Assembly: GCF_018326005.1 (NCBI RefSeq)
Contig: NZ_AP021903.1
Location: 2,048,001 to 2,112,000 of the forward strand
Direction of reading: 5' to 3'
Length of the DNA stretch: 64,000 nt
Source of the DNA: Pseudomonas sp. Seg1
Lineage (GTDB): Bacteria > Pseudomonadota > Gammaproteobacteria > Pseudomonadales > Pseudomonadaceae
Shown: one piece after another, positions 17,364 to 25,983 of the stretch
Numbering within the stretch: position 1 is the first letter of the stretch
Layout of the letters: every line of letters begins with the position of its first letter
Notes under the pieces: model-generated
What the model was told of the DNA's origin: nothing
Database searches by the model: none
The model's input: only the letters and a program-made list of their open reading frames with translations
Position numbers and translations under genes: made by a program

Positions 17364-18169
17364 GACTTTCCATAAGCCACGAGACCACCTATCACTATGA
17401 AGATCAGGTGCGGGCGAGCATCCAGTATCTGCGACTGACACCTCACGACAGCGAGCGTCAGCACGTGCTGAGCTGGCAGCTCGACCTGCCACGCCCGGTG
17501 CGCGCGCAGCTCGATCCGTTCGGCAACATCCTGCATGTGCTGACCATGGATGAACCGCATGAAGAGATCATCATTGGCGCCCGGGGGCAGGTCGATATCG
17601 ACGAGTTGCGCGAGGCCGAGCATGAGAGTCAGTCGGCGCTGCCGTTCCTGCGTTTCACCCGGCTGACCGAAGCAGACGAAGCTCTGCGCGCGTTTGCGGC
17701 GAAATCCTGCAAGCAACGGCGTGACCGCACGGCGCTGATCGATTTGATGCACGGCTTGAATCAACACATGACCTACACGCCGGGCTCGACCGAAGTCGAC
17801 ACCAGCGCGGCTGAGGCTTTTGCCGGACGCTCGGGTGTTTGCCAGGACCACGCCCACGCGTTTCTGGCCTGCGCGCGTAGTCTGGGGATTCCATCGCGTT
17901 ATGTGTCGGGGTATCTGTACAGCGAAGATTGCGAACATCTGGCCAGCCATGCCTGGGCAGAAGCGTGGCTGGATGATGCCTGGTACAGCTTCGACGTGAC
18001 CAATGAACTGGCGCGGCCGGAACGGCATTTGAAACTGGCGGTGGGTCTGGATTATCTCGACGCCTGCCCGGTACGCGGCATGCGCCGGGGCGGCGGGTGT
18101 GAGCAGATGCATGCAAAGGTGTTCGTTTCGCCGACACCTGCGCCGGTCATCTCCGTGCAGCAGCAATAA
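17360..18169 (+). CDS. Transglutaminase-like protease/amidase
   Basis: A 269-residue transglutaminase-superfamily protein with an N-terminal beta domain (MRLSISHETTYHYEDQVRAS) typical of bacterial transglutaminase-like peptidases. The full triad is present: Cys161 in SGVCQDHAH, His197 in ASHAWAEAWL and Asp212 in WYSFDVTNE, so it should be active as a cysteine protease, amidase or amide-exchange enzyme in the cytoplasm. The ATG overlaps the alpha-E stop and a GGAGGC site sits just before it. The related operons of other pseudomonads often also carry an Anbu proteasome-like peptidase; none follows here. Confidence 0.9.
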   Translation: MRLSISHETTYHYEDQVRASIQYLRLTPHDSERQHVLSWQLDLPRPVRAQLDPFGNILHVLTMDEPHEEIIIGARGQVDIDELREAEHESQSALPFLRFTRLTEADEALRAFAAKSCKQRRDRTALIDLMHGLNQHMTYTPGSTEVDTSAAEAFAGRSGVCQDHAHAFLACARSLGIPSRYVSGYLYSEDCEHLASHAWAEAWLDDAWYSFDVTNELARPERHLKLAVGLDYLDACPVRGMRRGGGCEQMHAKVFVSPTPAPVISVQQQ

Positions 18170-18183
18170 GATTCGGGACGCCG

Positions 18184-18265
18184 CAATCGCTGGCAAGCCA
18201 GCTCCCACAGATCACCGCTGATTCAAAGTCGGCGCTTACCCTGTGGGAGCTGGCTTGCCAGCGAT
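18184..18265. repeat. Inverted REP pair, GGGAGCTGGCTTGCCAGCGAT family
   Basis: Units at 18184-18210 and 18241-18265 face each other and fill the gap between the convergent transglutaminase and cytochrome genes. Confidence 0.85.
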
Positions 18266-18282
18266 GAGGCCAGTGATAACGA

Positions 18283-19104
18283 TCAGGGCTTAACCTTGCG
18301 CCCGGCCATGTGTTTCAAATAACCCACTAACATCTGCAGATCCCGATCCGGCAACACCTGCGCCGAAAAGCCCGGCATTTTCGCCTGCGGCCACTGCCGC
18401 AAACTCTGCGGGTCACGAATGTAACGCTTGAGGAAATCCGCGCCGAAATACTCGGTCGGGTTATACGGAATATTCAGATCCGGCCCGAATTGCGCATCTC
18501 CCGCGCCATTCAATCGATGACACGCCAGGCAGTTTTTCTGAAACAACGCGAATCCCAGATTCACCGGGTCATCAGCCTTTAACGCCGGATCGGGCAGCAG
18601 AGCAGGGAAGCGCTCGGCCACTGGTGCCATGCGCTTGATGCTGGCGACTTCGAACGGCCACTGCTCCGGGCTGATCTTGCCGATCTGTGGATCGGTCCAC
18701 ACCAGATAAAACGGCCCGGCGCTGTGTTTGCCTTCCGACAGCGGCGGCCATGGCCTGGCCGGATCTTCAATCGCCAGCCACGCACGCGAGCCTTGGGTGT
18801 TGAGCAGCGGCGCAGCACTCAATTCGGCGGCGAAACCATCCAGCGCCACGGCCTGCAGATGATCTTCGGGATTGACTCCATCCAGTAACGCCGCCAGCGG
18901 CACGGCGCGATAAGTCATGTCCTTCTTGTAGGACACGTCGTTCTTGATCGTGAGGGTTTGCACCTGAGGATGCTTGAGCAGCTCCTCGGTCTGCCAGGTG
19001 CGACTCTTTGCGCCCAACTGCAAATCCAGCTGCGCGGCAGACAGGGGCATGCTCAGCAGCAAGGCCCCGAATACAATAAGCGCTTTCAAATGATCGCCGT
19101 CCAT
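18283..19104 (-). CDS. Periplasmic cytochrome c with N-terminal sulfite-oxidase-like domain
   Basis: A 273-residue exported protein. The signal peptide is DHLKALIVFGALLLSMPLSA (after the start). Residues about 25-140 resemble a degenerate molybdopterin-oxidoreductase fold lacking its cysteine ligand (YKKDMTYRAVPLAALLDGV and AWLAIEDPARPWPP). The C-terminal third is a monohaem cytochrome c domain with the haem motif Cys-Leu-Ala-Cys-His and a downstream Met ligand candidate in AKMPGF. Electron partners are unknown. I chose ATG 19104; an in-frame ATG at 19137 would add 11 residues ahead of the signal peptide. Confidence 0.8.
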   Translation of the reverse strand: MDGDHLKALIVFGALLLSMPLSAAQLDLQLGAKSRTWQTEELLKHPQVQTLTIKNDVSYKKDMTYRAVPLAALLDGVNPEDHLQAVALDGFAAELSAAPLLNTQGSRAWLAIEDPARPWPPLSEGKHSAGPFYLVWTDPQIGKISPEQWPFEVASIKRMAPVAERFPALLPDPALKADDPVNLGFALFQKNCLACHRLNGAGDAQFGPDLNIPYNPTEYFGADFLKRYIRDPQSLRQWPQAKMPGFSAQVLPDRDLQMLVGYLKHMAGRKVKP

Positions 19105-19200
19105 GTCGTGGAAGTGCGCAAAGATTGGCACAGCCATGCTGGCCCGGGTAGCGGGCCAGTTACATTTTCAATGGCGATAAACAGCACCTGCCGCTTGTAC

Positions 19201-19296
19201 TCAGCCGATGACCTTGGTCAGGTTCGGCAAAATCAACAACAGCGTCGTGGCGAAAAGAATGAGTCCTGCTTGACGAACTTTCGGTTGTTTGAACAT
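19201..19296 (-). CDS. 31-residue single-helix membrane protein
   Basis: A very short gene: ATG 19296 to TGA 19201, product beginning MFKQPKVRQAGLILFATT and ending PNLTKVIG. The basic N-terminus followed by about 18 hydrophobic residues fits a single inner-membrane helix with the N-terminus inside. An AAAGGCGG ribosome region is 8-15 bases upstream. Codon use is normal for the window (third positions mostly C or G). It lies 97 bases upstream of, and on the same strand as, the cytochrome gene. I believe similar peptides occur in other pseudomonads but cannot name a function. Confidence 0.6.
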   Translation of the reverse strand: MFKQPKVRQAGLILFATTLLLILPNLTKVIG

Positions 19297-19434
19297 GGCT
19301 TGACCGCCTTTATTGTTATTTCCTGATGCTTGCCTGCATATCCATGACGGCAAGCGCTGCACTTCCTGTTAAAGAACGCCTGCCTCGGCAAAACCCGACG
19401 ACCATGACGTACATGTTCTACCTTAGGGCCCGCG

Positions 19435-19620
19435 TCACGCTTGGCTTAGATCCATTTCATATGGAGTCGTTGTCAATCGCGATAAAAAAGGCATGAGGCG
19501 TATTGCCAGCTTCTTTGCCGCCCGCTTGCTAGACAACTCGCCGACCTGAACCGGTTCACCCAGCCGCGGATGACCGTCCGTCTGAGCGTGTGCGTCAACA
19601 GCATTGAGCACTGTGGTCAT
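19435..19620 (-). pseudogene. Probable remnant of an MFS (anion:cation symporter) transporter N-terminus
   Basis: A 61-codon frame starting [18 protein letters not shown]. Its part SKRAAKKLAIRLMPFL looks like the cytoplasmic lead and the beginning of helix 1 in ACS-type MFS carriers (usually followed by a Leu-rich helix and Leu-Asp-Arg-Val-Asn). Instead the hydrophobic run stops after five residues and the frame ends in SRLTTTPYEMDLSQA and a stop codon. This fits a gene lost by deletion with only its 5' end left, divergent from the thiolase gene. It could instead be a non-coding chance frame. The rest of the 394-bp gap holds no other gene. Confidence 0.4.
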
Positions 19621-19690
19621 TGAATCCATGGCCGCTCAGGCGAAGAGTGGAGTCACAAGAAATCACTCACCGCACAGGTTAGAGGACGTC

Positions 19691-20896
19691 ATGACCCAAG
19701 CTTTGATTTTCGATGCATTGCGCACGCCCCGTGGCAAAGGCAAGGCCGATGGTGCATTGCACAGCGTCAAACCGGTGAATCTGGTTGCCGGCCTGTTGAC
19801 CGCGCTGCAGCAGCGCACCTCGCTGGACACCAGTCAGGTCGATGACGTGGTGCTCGGTTGTGTTACGCCGATTGGCGATCAAGGCTCGGACATTGCCAAG
19901 ACCGCCGTACAAGTCGCCGATTGGGACGTCAGCGTCGCGGGTGTGCAAATCAATCGGTTCTGCGCCTCGGGTCTGGAAGCGGTGAACCTCGGCGCGATGA
20001 AAGTGCGCTCAGGCTTCGAAGATCTCATAGTGGTCGGCGGTGTCGAGTCGATGTCGCGGGTGCCGATGGGCAGCGACGGCGGCGCCTGGGCACTGGATCC
20101 GCAGACCAACCTGCACAGCCACTTCACCCCGCAGGGCGTCGGTGCGGACCTGATCGCCACAATCGAAGGTTTCAGCCGTCAAGATGTCGATGCCTACGCG
20201 CTGCACTCGCAGCAGAAAGCGGCGCGGGCGCGGGCCGATGGCTCGTTCAACAGGTCGCTGGTGCCGGTACGGGATCAGAACGGCATCATCCTGCTCGATC
20301 ACGATGAGTTCATTCGTGCCGAGTCGACGCTGGAAGGTCTGGGCAAGCTCAAACCGAGCTTCGAAATGATCGGCCAGATGGGCTTCGATGCGACGGCGTT
20401 GCGGGTTTACAGCCATGTCGAGCGCATCAACCATGTGCACACACCGGGCAACAGTTCCGGCATCGTCGACGGTGCGGCGCTGATGTTGATCGGCTCCGAG
20501 ACCAAGGGGCGAGCATTGGGCCTGCAACCGCGGGCGCGCATTGTTGCCACGGCAGTCACCAGTACCGATCCGACGATCATGCTCACCGGTCCGGCGCCGG
20601 CTACCCGCAAAGCGCTGGCGAAGGCCGGTCTGCGGGTGGAAGACATCGACCTGTTCGAGGTCAACGAGGCGTTTGCTTCAGTGGTGCTGAAATTCATCAA
20701 AGACATGGTGGTCGACCCGGACAAGGTCAACGTCAACGGCGGTTCGATCGCCATGGGTCACCCGCTGGGCGCTACCGGTTGCGCGATCCTCGGCACCTTG
20801 CTCGATGAACTGGAAACCCGGCGCCTGCGTTATGGCCTGGCGACGCTGTGCGTCGGCGGCGGCATGGGCATTGCCACCATCATCGAACGTCTCTGA
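19691..20896 (+). CDS. Acetyl-CoA C-acyltransferase (thiolase)
   Basis: A 401-residue thiolase that cleaves 3-ketoacyl-CoA (or condenses acetyl-CoA). The nucleophile is Cys91 in [11 protein letters not shown], the His-containing segment is [14 protein letters not shown] and the second catalytic Cys is in [10 protein letters not shown] near the C-terminus. Start ATG 19691 has AGAGGACGTC upstream; the frame extends 29 codons earlier without support. It is 24 bases from the multifunctional enzyme gene, forming a FadA/FadB-like pair additional to the classical fadBA operon. Confidence 0.93.
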   Translation: MTQALIFDALRTPRGKGKADGALHSVKPVNLVAGLLTALQQRTSLDTSQVDDVVLGCVTPIGDQGSDIAKTAVQVADWDVSVAGVQINRFCASGLEAVNLGAMKVRSGFEDLIVVGGVESMSRVPMGSDGGAWALDPQTNLHSHFTPQGVGADLIATIEGFSRQDVDAYALHSQQKAARARADGSFNRSLVPVRDQNGIILLDHDEFIRAESTLEGLGKLKPSFEMIGQMGFDATALRVYSHVERINHVHTPGNSSGIVDGAALMLIGSETKGRALGLQPRARIVATAVTSTDPTIMLTGPAPATRKALAKAGLRVEDIDLFEVNEAFASVVLKFIKDMVVDPDKVNVNGGSIAMGHPLGATGCAILGTLLDELETRRLRYGLATLCVGGGMGIATIIERL

Positions 20897-20920
20897 GCCC
20901 CGAATTCAAGGAACCTTGTT

Positions 20921-23065
20921 ATGAGCGAAGCCATTCGTTACGAAAAAGGCCAGGACGCCATCGTCGTCCTGACCATCGACATGCCGGGCCAGAGCGCCAA
21001 TACCATGAACGCCGTGTACCGCGAGGCGATGGCGGCCTGTGTTGCCCGGCTTGTCAGTGAAAAAGACAGCATCGCCGGGGTCATCATTACCTCAGCGAAG
21101 AAAACCTTCTTTGCCGGCGGCGACCTGAATGAATTGATCAAGGTCGGCAAGCCCGAGGCCAAGGCCTTCTATGACATGGTGCTGACCCTCAAGGGGCAAT
21201 TGCGCACTCTGGAAACCCTCGGCAAACCGGTGGTCGCGGCCATTAACGGCGCGGCGTTGGGCGGGGGCTGGGAAATCTGTCTCGCGTGTCATCACCGCGT
21301 AGCGCTGGACGATTCGTCAGTGCAACTGGGTCTGCCGGAAGTCACTCTGGGCCTGCTGCCGGGCGGCGGCGGGGTAGTGCGTATGGTGCGCATGCTCGGT
21401 ATCGAAAAGGCGCTGCCGTATCTGCTCGAAGGCAAAAAGGTCCGTCCGCAACAGGCGTTGCAGGCCGGTTTGATCGACGAGCTGGCGACGGATCGCGATG
21501 AGTTACTGGCCAAGGCGCGCGCGTGGATCATTGCCAATCCGACGGCGGTGCAGCGTTGGGACGTGAAAGGCTATCAGATTCCCGGCGGCACACCGTCGAA
21601 TCCGAAAGTCGCGCAAATGCTCGCGATTGCACCGTCGATCCTGCGCACGAAAACCCAAGGCACGTTGCCTGCGCCAGAGAAAATTCTCTGCGCGGCCGTC
21701 GAAGGCGCGCAGGTGGGTTTCGACACTGCGCACCTGATCGAAACTCGCTACTTTACCGAGTTGGCCACCGGGCAGATCTCGAAAAACCTGATTGGTACCT
21801 TCTGGTTTCAACTCAACGAGATCAATGCCGGTGGTTCGCGTCCGCAAGGTTTTACGCCGTTCGTCACGCGCAAGGTCGGTGTGCTCGGCGCCGGGATGAT
21901 GGGCGCCGGAATCGCTTTTGTCAGCGCCTCGGCCGGTATCGAGGTGGTGCTCAAGGACGTCAATCTTGCCGCAGCAGAGAAGGGCAAAGCCCATTCGGCA
22001 GCGCTGCTGGACAAGAAAGTGGCGCGCGGTCAGATGGATGCTGCGCAGCGGGAAGCGGTGCTGGCGCGGATCCAGACCAGCGAAAACGATGGCGATCTGG
22101 CCGGGTGTGATCTGATCATTGAGGCAGTGTTTGAAGATCGCGAACTGAAAGGCAAAGTCTCGGCAGCCGCGCAGAAAGTCGTCGGCGCTGAGGCTGTCAT
22201 TGCCTCTAACACTTCGACCTTGCCGATCACCGGTCTGGCGACCGCCGTGCCCGATCAAAGCAAATTCATCGGCCTGCATTTCTTCAGCCCGGTGGAGAAA
22301 ATGCCGCTGGTGGAGATCATCAAAGGCGCGCAGACCAGCGACGAAACCCTGGCGCGCGGGTTCGATTTCGTCCTGCAAATCAAGAAAACCCCGATCGTGG
22401 TCAACGACAGTCGCGGTTTCTTCACCTCACGGGTGTTCGGCACCTTCACCAATGAAGGCATCGCCATGCTCGGCGAAGGCGTGAGCGCGCCGATGATCGA
22501 GACCGAAGCGCGCAAGGCCGGGATGCCGGTCGGGCCTCTGGCGATCTCCGACGAAGTTTCCCTCAGCCTGATGAGCCATATCCGCAAGCAAACAGCCAAG
22601 GACCTACAGGCAGAAGGGAAACCGCTGATTGAGCACCCGGCGTTCGCCGTGATTGACTTGCTGCTCAACGAATACAAGCGTCCAGGCAAGGCCGCAGGTG
22701 GCGGTTTCTACGAATACCCGGTCGGTGGCCAGAAACATTTGTGGCCAGAACTGAAGACCCGTTTTGAGAAGGCCGACGGGCAAATCTCGCCGAAGGACGT
22801 GCGCGACCGGTTGCTGTTCGTGCAAGCCATCGAGACCGTGCGTTGCGTGGAGGAGGGCGTACTCACCTCGACGGCGGACGCCAACGTCGGTTCGATCTTC
22901 GGCATCGGTTTTGCGGCATGGACCGGTGGGGCATTGCAGTTCATCAACCAGTACGGCGTTAAGGATTTCGTTGCGCGCGCGCAGTATCTGGCCGAGCAAT
23001 ATGGTGAGCGTTTTGCGCCACCGGCGCTGTTGCTGGAAAAAGCGGCGAAAGGAGAGCTGTTCTAG
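20921..23065 (+). CDS. Multifunctional beta-oxidation enzyme (enoyl-CoA hydratase / 3-hydroxyacyl-CoA dehydrogenase)
   Basis: A 714-residue FadB/FadJ-like protein. The N-terminal crotonase domain (about 1-190) has the oxyanion segments AKKTFFAGGDLNE and AINGAALGGGWE. The NAD-binding domain begins at about residue 310 with VGVLGAGMMGAGIAFVSA, followed by FIGLHFFSPVEKMPLVEII with the catalytic His, and the C-terminal dehydrogenase domains after about 490. It hydrates enoyl-CoA and oxidises the 3-hydroxyacyl-CoA, handing the product to the thiolase encoded just upstream. A CAAGGAAC ribosome site precedes the ATG. Confidence 0.94.
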   Translation: MSEAIRYEKGQDAIVVLTIDMPGQSANTMNAVYREAMAACVARLVSEKDSIAGVIITSAKKTFFAGGDLNELIKVGKPEAKAFYDMVLTLKGQLRTLETLGKPVVAAINGAALGGGWEICLACHHRVALDDSSVQLGLPEVTLGLLPGGGGVVRMVRMLGIEKALPYLLEGKKVRPQQALQAGLIDELATDRDELLAKARAWIIANPTAVQRWDVKGYQIPGGTPSNPKVAQMLAIAPSILRTKTQGTLPAPEKILCAAVEGAQVGFDTAHLIETRYFTELATGQISKNLIGTFWFQLNEINAGGSRPQGFTPFVTRKVGVLGAGMMGAGIAFVSASAGIEVVLKDVNLAAAEKGKAHSAALLDKKVARGQMDAAQREAVLARIQTSENDGDLAGCDLIIEAVFEDRELKGKVSAAAQKVVGAEAVIASNTSTLPITGLATAVPDQSKFIGLHFFSPVEKMPLVEIIKGAQTSDETLARGFDFVLQIKKTPIVVNDSRGFFTSRVFGTFTNEGIAMLGEGVSAPMIETEARKAGMPVGPLAISDEVSLSLMSHIRKQTAKDLQAEGKPLIEHPAFAVIDLLLNEYKRPGKAAGGGFYEYPVGGQKHLWPELKTRFEKADGQISPKDVRDRLLFVQAIETVRCVEEGVLTSTADANVGSIFGIGFAAWTGGALQFINQYGVKDFVARAQYLAEQYGERFAPPALLLEKAAKGELF

Positions 23066-23160
23066 GCGATAGGGAATACATTCCGGGGCTTGCCTTGCCA
23101 GGGTGTTTCAAGGCAGGCTCTGGGGTGTTCATTATTCCCATCACGTGTCAGGTATTTTTT

Positions 23161-23889
23161 ATGTCGCTACGCATCTGCATTCTGGAAACCGACATCCTGC
23201 GTCCGGAACTGGTCGATCAATATCAGGGTTATGGGCAGATGTTTCAGCGCCTGTTCTCGCAGCAACCGATTGCCGCCGAGTTCACGGTCTACAACGTGAT
23301 GCAGGGCGAATACCCGAGCGACGAACAGACTTTCGATGCGTACCTGGTCACCGGCAGCAAGGCCGATTCGTTTGGCACTGATCCGTGGATTCAGACCCTC
23401 AAGGAATACCTGCTGAACCGTTACGAGCGTGGCGACAAACTGCTTGGCGTATGTTTCGGCCATCAACTGCTGGCGCTATTGCTCGGTGGCAAGAGCGAAC
23501 GCGCAACCCAGGGTTGGGGCGTCGGTACCCACAACTACAAACTCGCGGCCAAAGCGCCGTGGATGAACCCTGTGCGTGAAGAGCTGACGTTGCTGATCAG
23601 CCACCAGGATCAGGTCACTGCGCTACCGGAAAACGCTACGGTCATTGCTTCCAGTGATTTCTGCCCGTTTGCGGCGTATCACATCAACGATCAGGTGCTG
23701 TGTTTCCAGGGGCATCCGGAATTCATTCACGATTATTCGCGTGCGCTACTGGACCTGCGTCAGGAAGCACTGGGTTCGCAGATTTACAGCAAAGGCGTGG
23801 CCAGCCTGGAGCAGGAGCACCATGGCACCACGGTGGCCGAGTGGATGATGCGTTTTGTGGCGCACAAGCCTGAGGCTAAAGCCGTTTAA
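23161..23889 (+). CDS. Class I glutamine amidotransferase-like protein
   Basis: A 242-residue free-standing GATase1 protein. Cys98 in the elbow GVCFGHQLLA and the His/Glu pair in CFQGHPEF form the amidase site, so it can probably release ammonia or cleave gamma-glutamyl compounds. The start at ATG 23161 is where the domain begins; upstream in-frame codons are not domain-like. Such proteins are related to GMP-synthase-like amidotransferases and PuuD-like hydrolases. It follows the beta-oxidation genes by 95 bases and may be transcribed with them, but the link is not clear. Confidence 0.88.
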   Translation: MSLRICILETDILRPELVDQYQGYGQMFQRLFSQQPIAAEFTVYNVMQGEYPSDEQTFDAYLVTGSKADSFGTDPWIQTLKEYLLNRYERGDKLLGVCFGHQLLALLLGGKSERATQGWGVGTHNYKLAAKAPWMNPVREELTLLISHQDQVTALPENATVIASSDFCPFAAYHINDQVLCFQGHPEFIHDYSRALLDLRQEALGSQIYSKGVASLEQEHHGTTVAEWMMRFVAHKPEAKAV

Positions 23890-23904
23890 AGCCGGATACG
23901 GACC

Positions 23905-23936
23905 CTGTGGCGAGGGAGCTTGCTCCCTCGCCACAG
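23905..23936. repeat. Single 32-bp perfectly palindromic REP
   Basis: Arms CTGTGGCGAGGGAGC and its complement around TT, between the convergent GATase and corA stops. It probably ends transcription from either side. Confidence 0.85.
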
Positions 23937-23938
23937 AT

Positions 23939-24910
23939 CTACAACCACCCCGAGCGCTTGAAACTCGCCCACAAACTCACACACCCCACTGTAATAAAGC
24001 CCAACACGGCGAAGTATCCGTAATGCCAGCTCAACTCCGGCATGTTCTGGAAGTTCATCCCGTAAATCCCCGCCACCGCCGTCGGAAACGCCAGAATCGC
24101 CGCCCACGCGGCAAACTTGCGCTGCACCACGCTCTGCCGTGACGCTTCCAGCAACACACCAATTTCGATGGTCTGGCTGGCAATGTCGGCCAGCGTTGTC
24201 AGGTCTTCCATCTGCCGCGTCACATGGATCTGCACATCGCGAAAGTAGGGGCGCATGTTCTTGTCGATGAAGGGGAAGCTGAGCTTCTGTAGCTCTTCGC
24301 TGATTTCCACCATCGGCGCTGCGTATCGGCGCAAGCGAACAACATCACGGCGCAAGCCGTGCAGCTTCTGGATGTCGTGTTCGTTCAATGCACTGCACAA
24401 CACGTTACGTTCAAGCTCATCAATCTCGGCATGAATCGCTTCGCCCACAGGCTGATAGTTCTCGATGACGAAATCGAGCAGCGCATAAAGTACGAAATCT
24501 TCCCCATGCTCCAGCAACAGCGGACGCGCCTCACAACGTTGACGGACATGGGCGTAGGACGCCGAGTGGCCGTTGCGCGCGGTAATGATGTAGCCCTTGC
24601 CCGCGAAAATGTGGGTTTCGATGAACTGCAGGATCCCGTGTTCGCGGATGGGCGAGTAGGTGACGATAAACAAAGCGTCGCCAAAGGTTTCCAGCTTCGG
24701 CCGACTGTGTTTCTCCAAGGCATCTTCGATGGCCAGTTCGTGCAGGTTGAACTGTCGCTGCAGGTTGGCCAGCTCTTGCGCGTCCGGCTCTTCAAGACCG
24801 ATCCACACAAAGTGACCGGTTTTTGCGGCCCAGGCGGCGCCTTCATCAAGGGAAATATTGGTGACTTTCTTACCCGCGCTGTACACCGCAGCGGCAACAA
24901 CTCGACCCAT
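23939..24910 (-). CDS. corA: CorA-family magnesium/cobalt channel
   Basis: A 323-residue divalent-cation channel of the inner membrane. It has a long cytoplasmic N-terminal domain with a helical stalk and two C-terminal membrane helices; helix 1 ends with the Gly-Met-Asn selectivity motif (AGIYGMNFQNMPEL). The periplasmic loop ELSWHYG carries a Glu typical of CorA. The last helix ends with basic residues (FKRSGWL). A related but different (GIN-motif) family member is encoded at 59051. ATG at 24910; single gene. Confidence 0.92.
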   Translation of the reverse strand: MGRVVAAAVYSAGKKVTNISLDEGAAWAAKTGHFVWIGLEEPDAQELANLQRQFNLHELAIEDALEKHSRPKLETFGDALFIVTYSPIREHGILQFIETHIFAGKGYIITARNGHSASYAHVRQRCEARPLLLEHGEDFVLYALLDFVIENYQPVGEAIHAEIDELERNVLCSALNEHDIQKLHGLRRDVVRLRRYAAPMVEISEELQKLSFPFIDKNMRPYFRDVQIHVTRQMEDLTTLADIASQTIEIGVLLEASRQSVVQRKFAAWAAILAFPTAVAGIYGMNFQNMPELSWHYGYFAVLGFITVGCVSLWASFKRSGWL

Positions 24911-25014
24911 GGTGGTGGTTCACTTCTTCTTGGCAGTGGCAGGGAATACAAGGCTTTAGCTTAGCCGTGTCGCTGCTTGAGAGTCAGTGAAATCTGCACA
25001 GTTCAGCGGGCAAA

Positions 25015-25043
25015 GAAAAACCCGCACAGGGCGGGTTTGTTTT
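25015..25043 (-). terminator. Terminator of plsC-like gene
   Basis: Stem CCCGC/GCGGG with a five-base loop, flanked by A- and T-runs so it can work in both directions. On the minus strand it starts immediately after the acyltransferase stop. Confidence 0.85.
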
Positions 25044-25766
25044 TCACGCGGCTTGCAGTTGTCGATCCATCGATGCGATGCACTCGCGCATCTGTTCGCG
25101 GCACTGCTGGATGAGCATGGGCATGTCGTCCATGGTCATTCCGGCGGTAGGAATGGCCGGCAGCGAGCGTATGAGAATTTTCCCGCTGCGCCAGCGATTC
25201 AGGCGCATGTGCTTGATATAACTGCTGACACACACCGGAACGATCGGCACCCCGGCGGCAATCGCCATCTGGAACGCGCCTTTCTTGAACGGCAGCAGCT
25301 CTTCGCCGAGGTTGCGTGTGCCTTCCGGAAATACCCAGATCGACGTGTCTTCGTTCTGCAAGGTATTCGTCGTGGTGAGCATCGATTGGCGCGCTTTGTG
25401 CGCATTCCCACGGTCGATCAACACGTTTCCGGCCAGCCAGAACAGTTGCCCGAACAGCGGCACCCATTTCAGGCTCTTCTTGCCAATGCAGACAGTCCGG
25501 CGCGGAACGACGTTACCGAACACGAACAGATCATAGTTGGATTGATGGTTGGCGATGATTACGCAACTGTCGGGCTTGTTCATCAAGCCGCTGACATCGG
25601 TCTTCACTCGCAGACGCAGAATGCACATGGCCGGCAATGCGTAGAGGCGCGCGCACAGACGGCTGTTGTCCGGGTTGAATGGGCGGCACACCCCGAGAAT
25701 CACTCCAAGGACACCGGCCACCATAAAGTGCAGGCCCATCAATAACATACGAAACACGAACAGCAT
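25044..25766 (-). CDS. plsC: 1-acyl-sn-glycerol-3-phosphate acyltransferase
   Basis: A 240-residue membrane acyltransferase that adds the second acyl chain to lysophosphatidic acid. The catalytic His-x4-Asp motif is NHQSNYD and the phosphate-binding motif is FPEGTRN. The N-terminus MLFVFRMLLMGLHFMVAGVL is a membrane helix. I chose ATG 25766 because the helix begins there and GGGGCCTG lies upstream; the frame could extend 20 codons to 25826. Pseudomonads usually have several PlsC paralogues, so this may not be the essential one. Confidence 0.85.
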   Translation of the reverse strand: MLFVFRMLLMGLHFMVAGVLGVILGVCRPFNPDNSRLCARLYALPAMCILRLRVKTDVSGLMNKPDSCVIIANHQSNYDLFVFGNVVPRRTVCIGKKSLKWVPLFGQLFWLAGNVLIDRGNAHKARQSMLTTTNTLQNEDTSIWVFPEGTRNLGEELLPFKKGAFQMAIAAGVPIVPVCVSSYIKHMRLNRWRSGKILIRSLPAIPTAGMTMDDMPMLIQQCREQMRECIASMDRQLQAA

Positions 25767-25930
25767 TTTCAGGCCCCACCGGGACAAAAGGTGGCGCAGT
25801 GTACGGATGTGCACTGTTTTCGGCAATTGCCGCTATAGAGTCCGGAGATAGGCGATGTTTAAGCGCATGTTTCCGGCTGGGTTGTCAGACGCGTCCTAGA
25901 GCTATTGAGGTTTTGTAAACCGTGCATGCA

Positions 25931-25966
25931 AGAAAAAGCCCGACACGACGGTCGGGCTGTTCTTTA
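25931..25966 (-). terminator. Terminator of the crotonase gene
   Basis: Arms AGCCCGAC and GTCGGGCT with a six-base loop; on the minus strand it is followed by TTTTT. It lies 18 bases beyond the stop codon. Confidence 0.85.
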
Positions 25967-25983
25967 TGGCGGTAACCGGGTGA

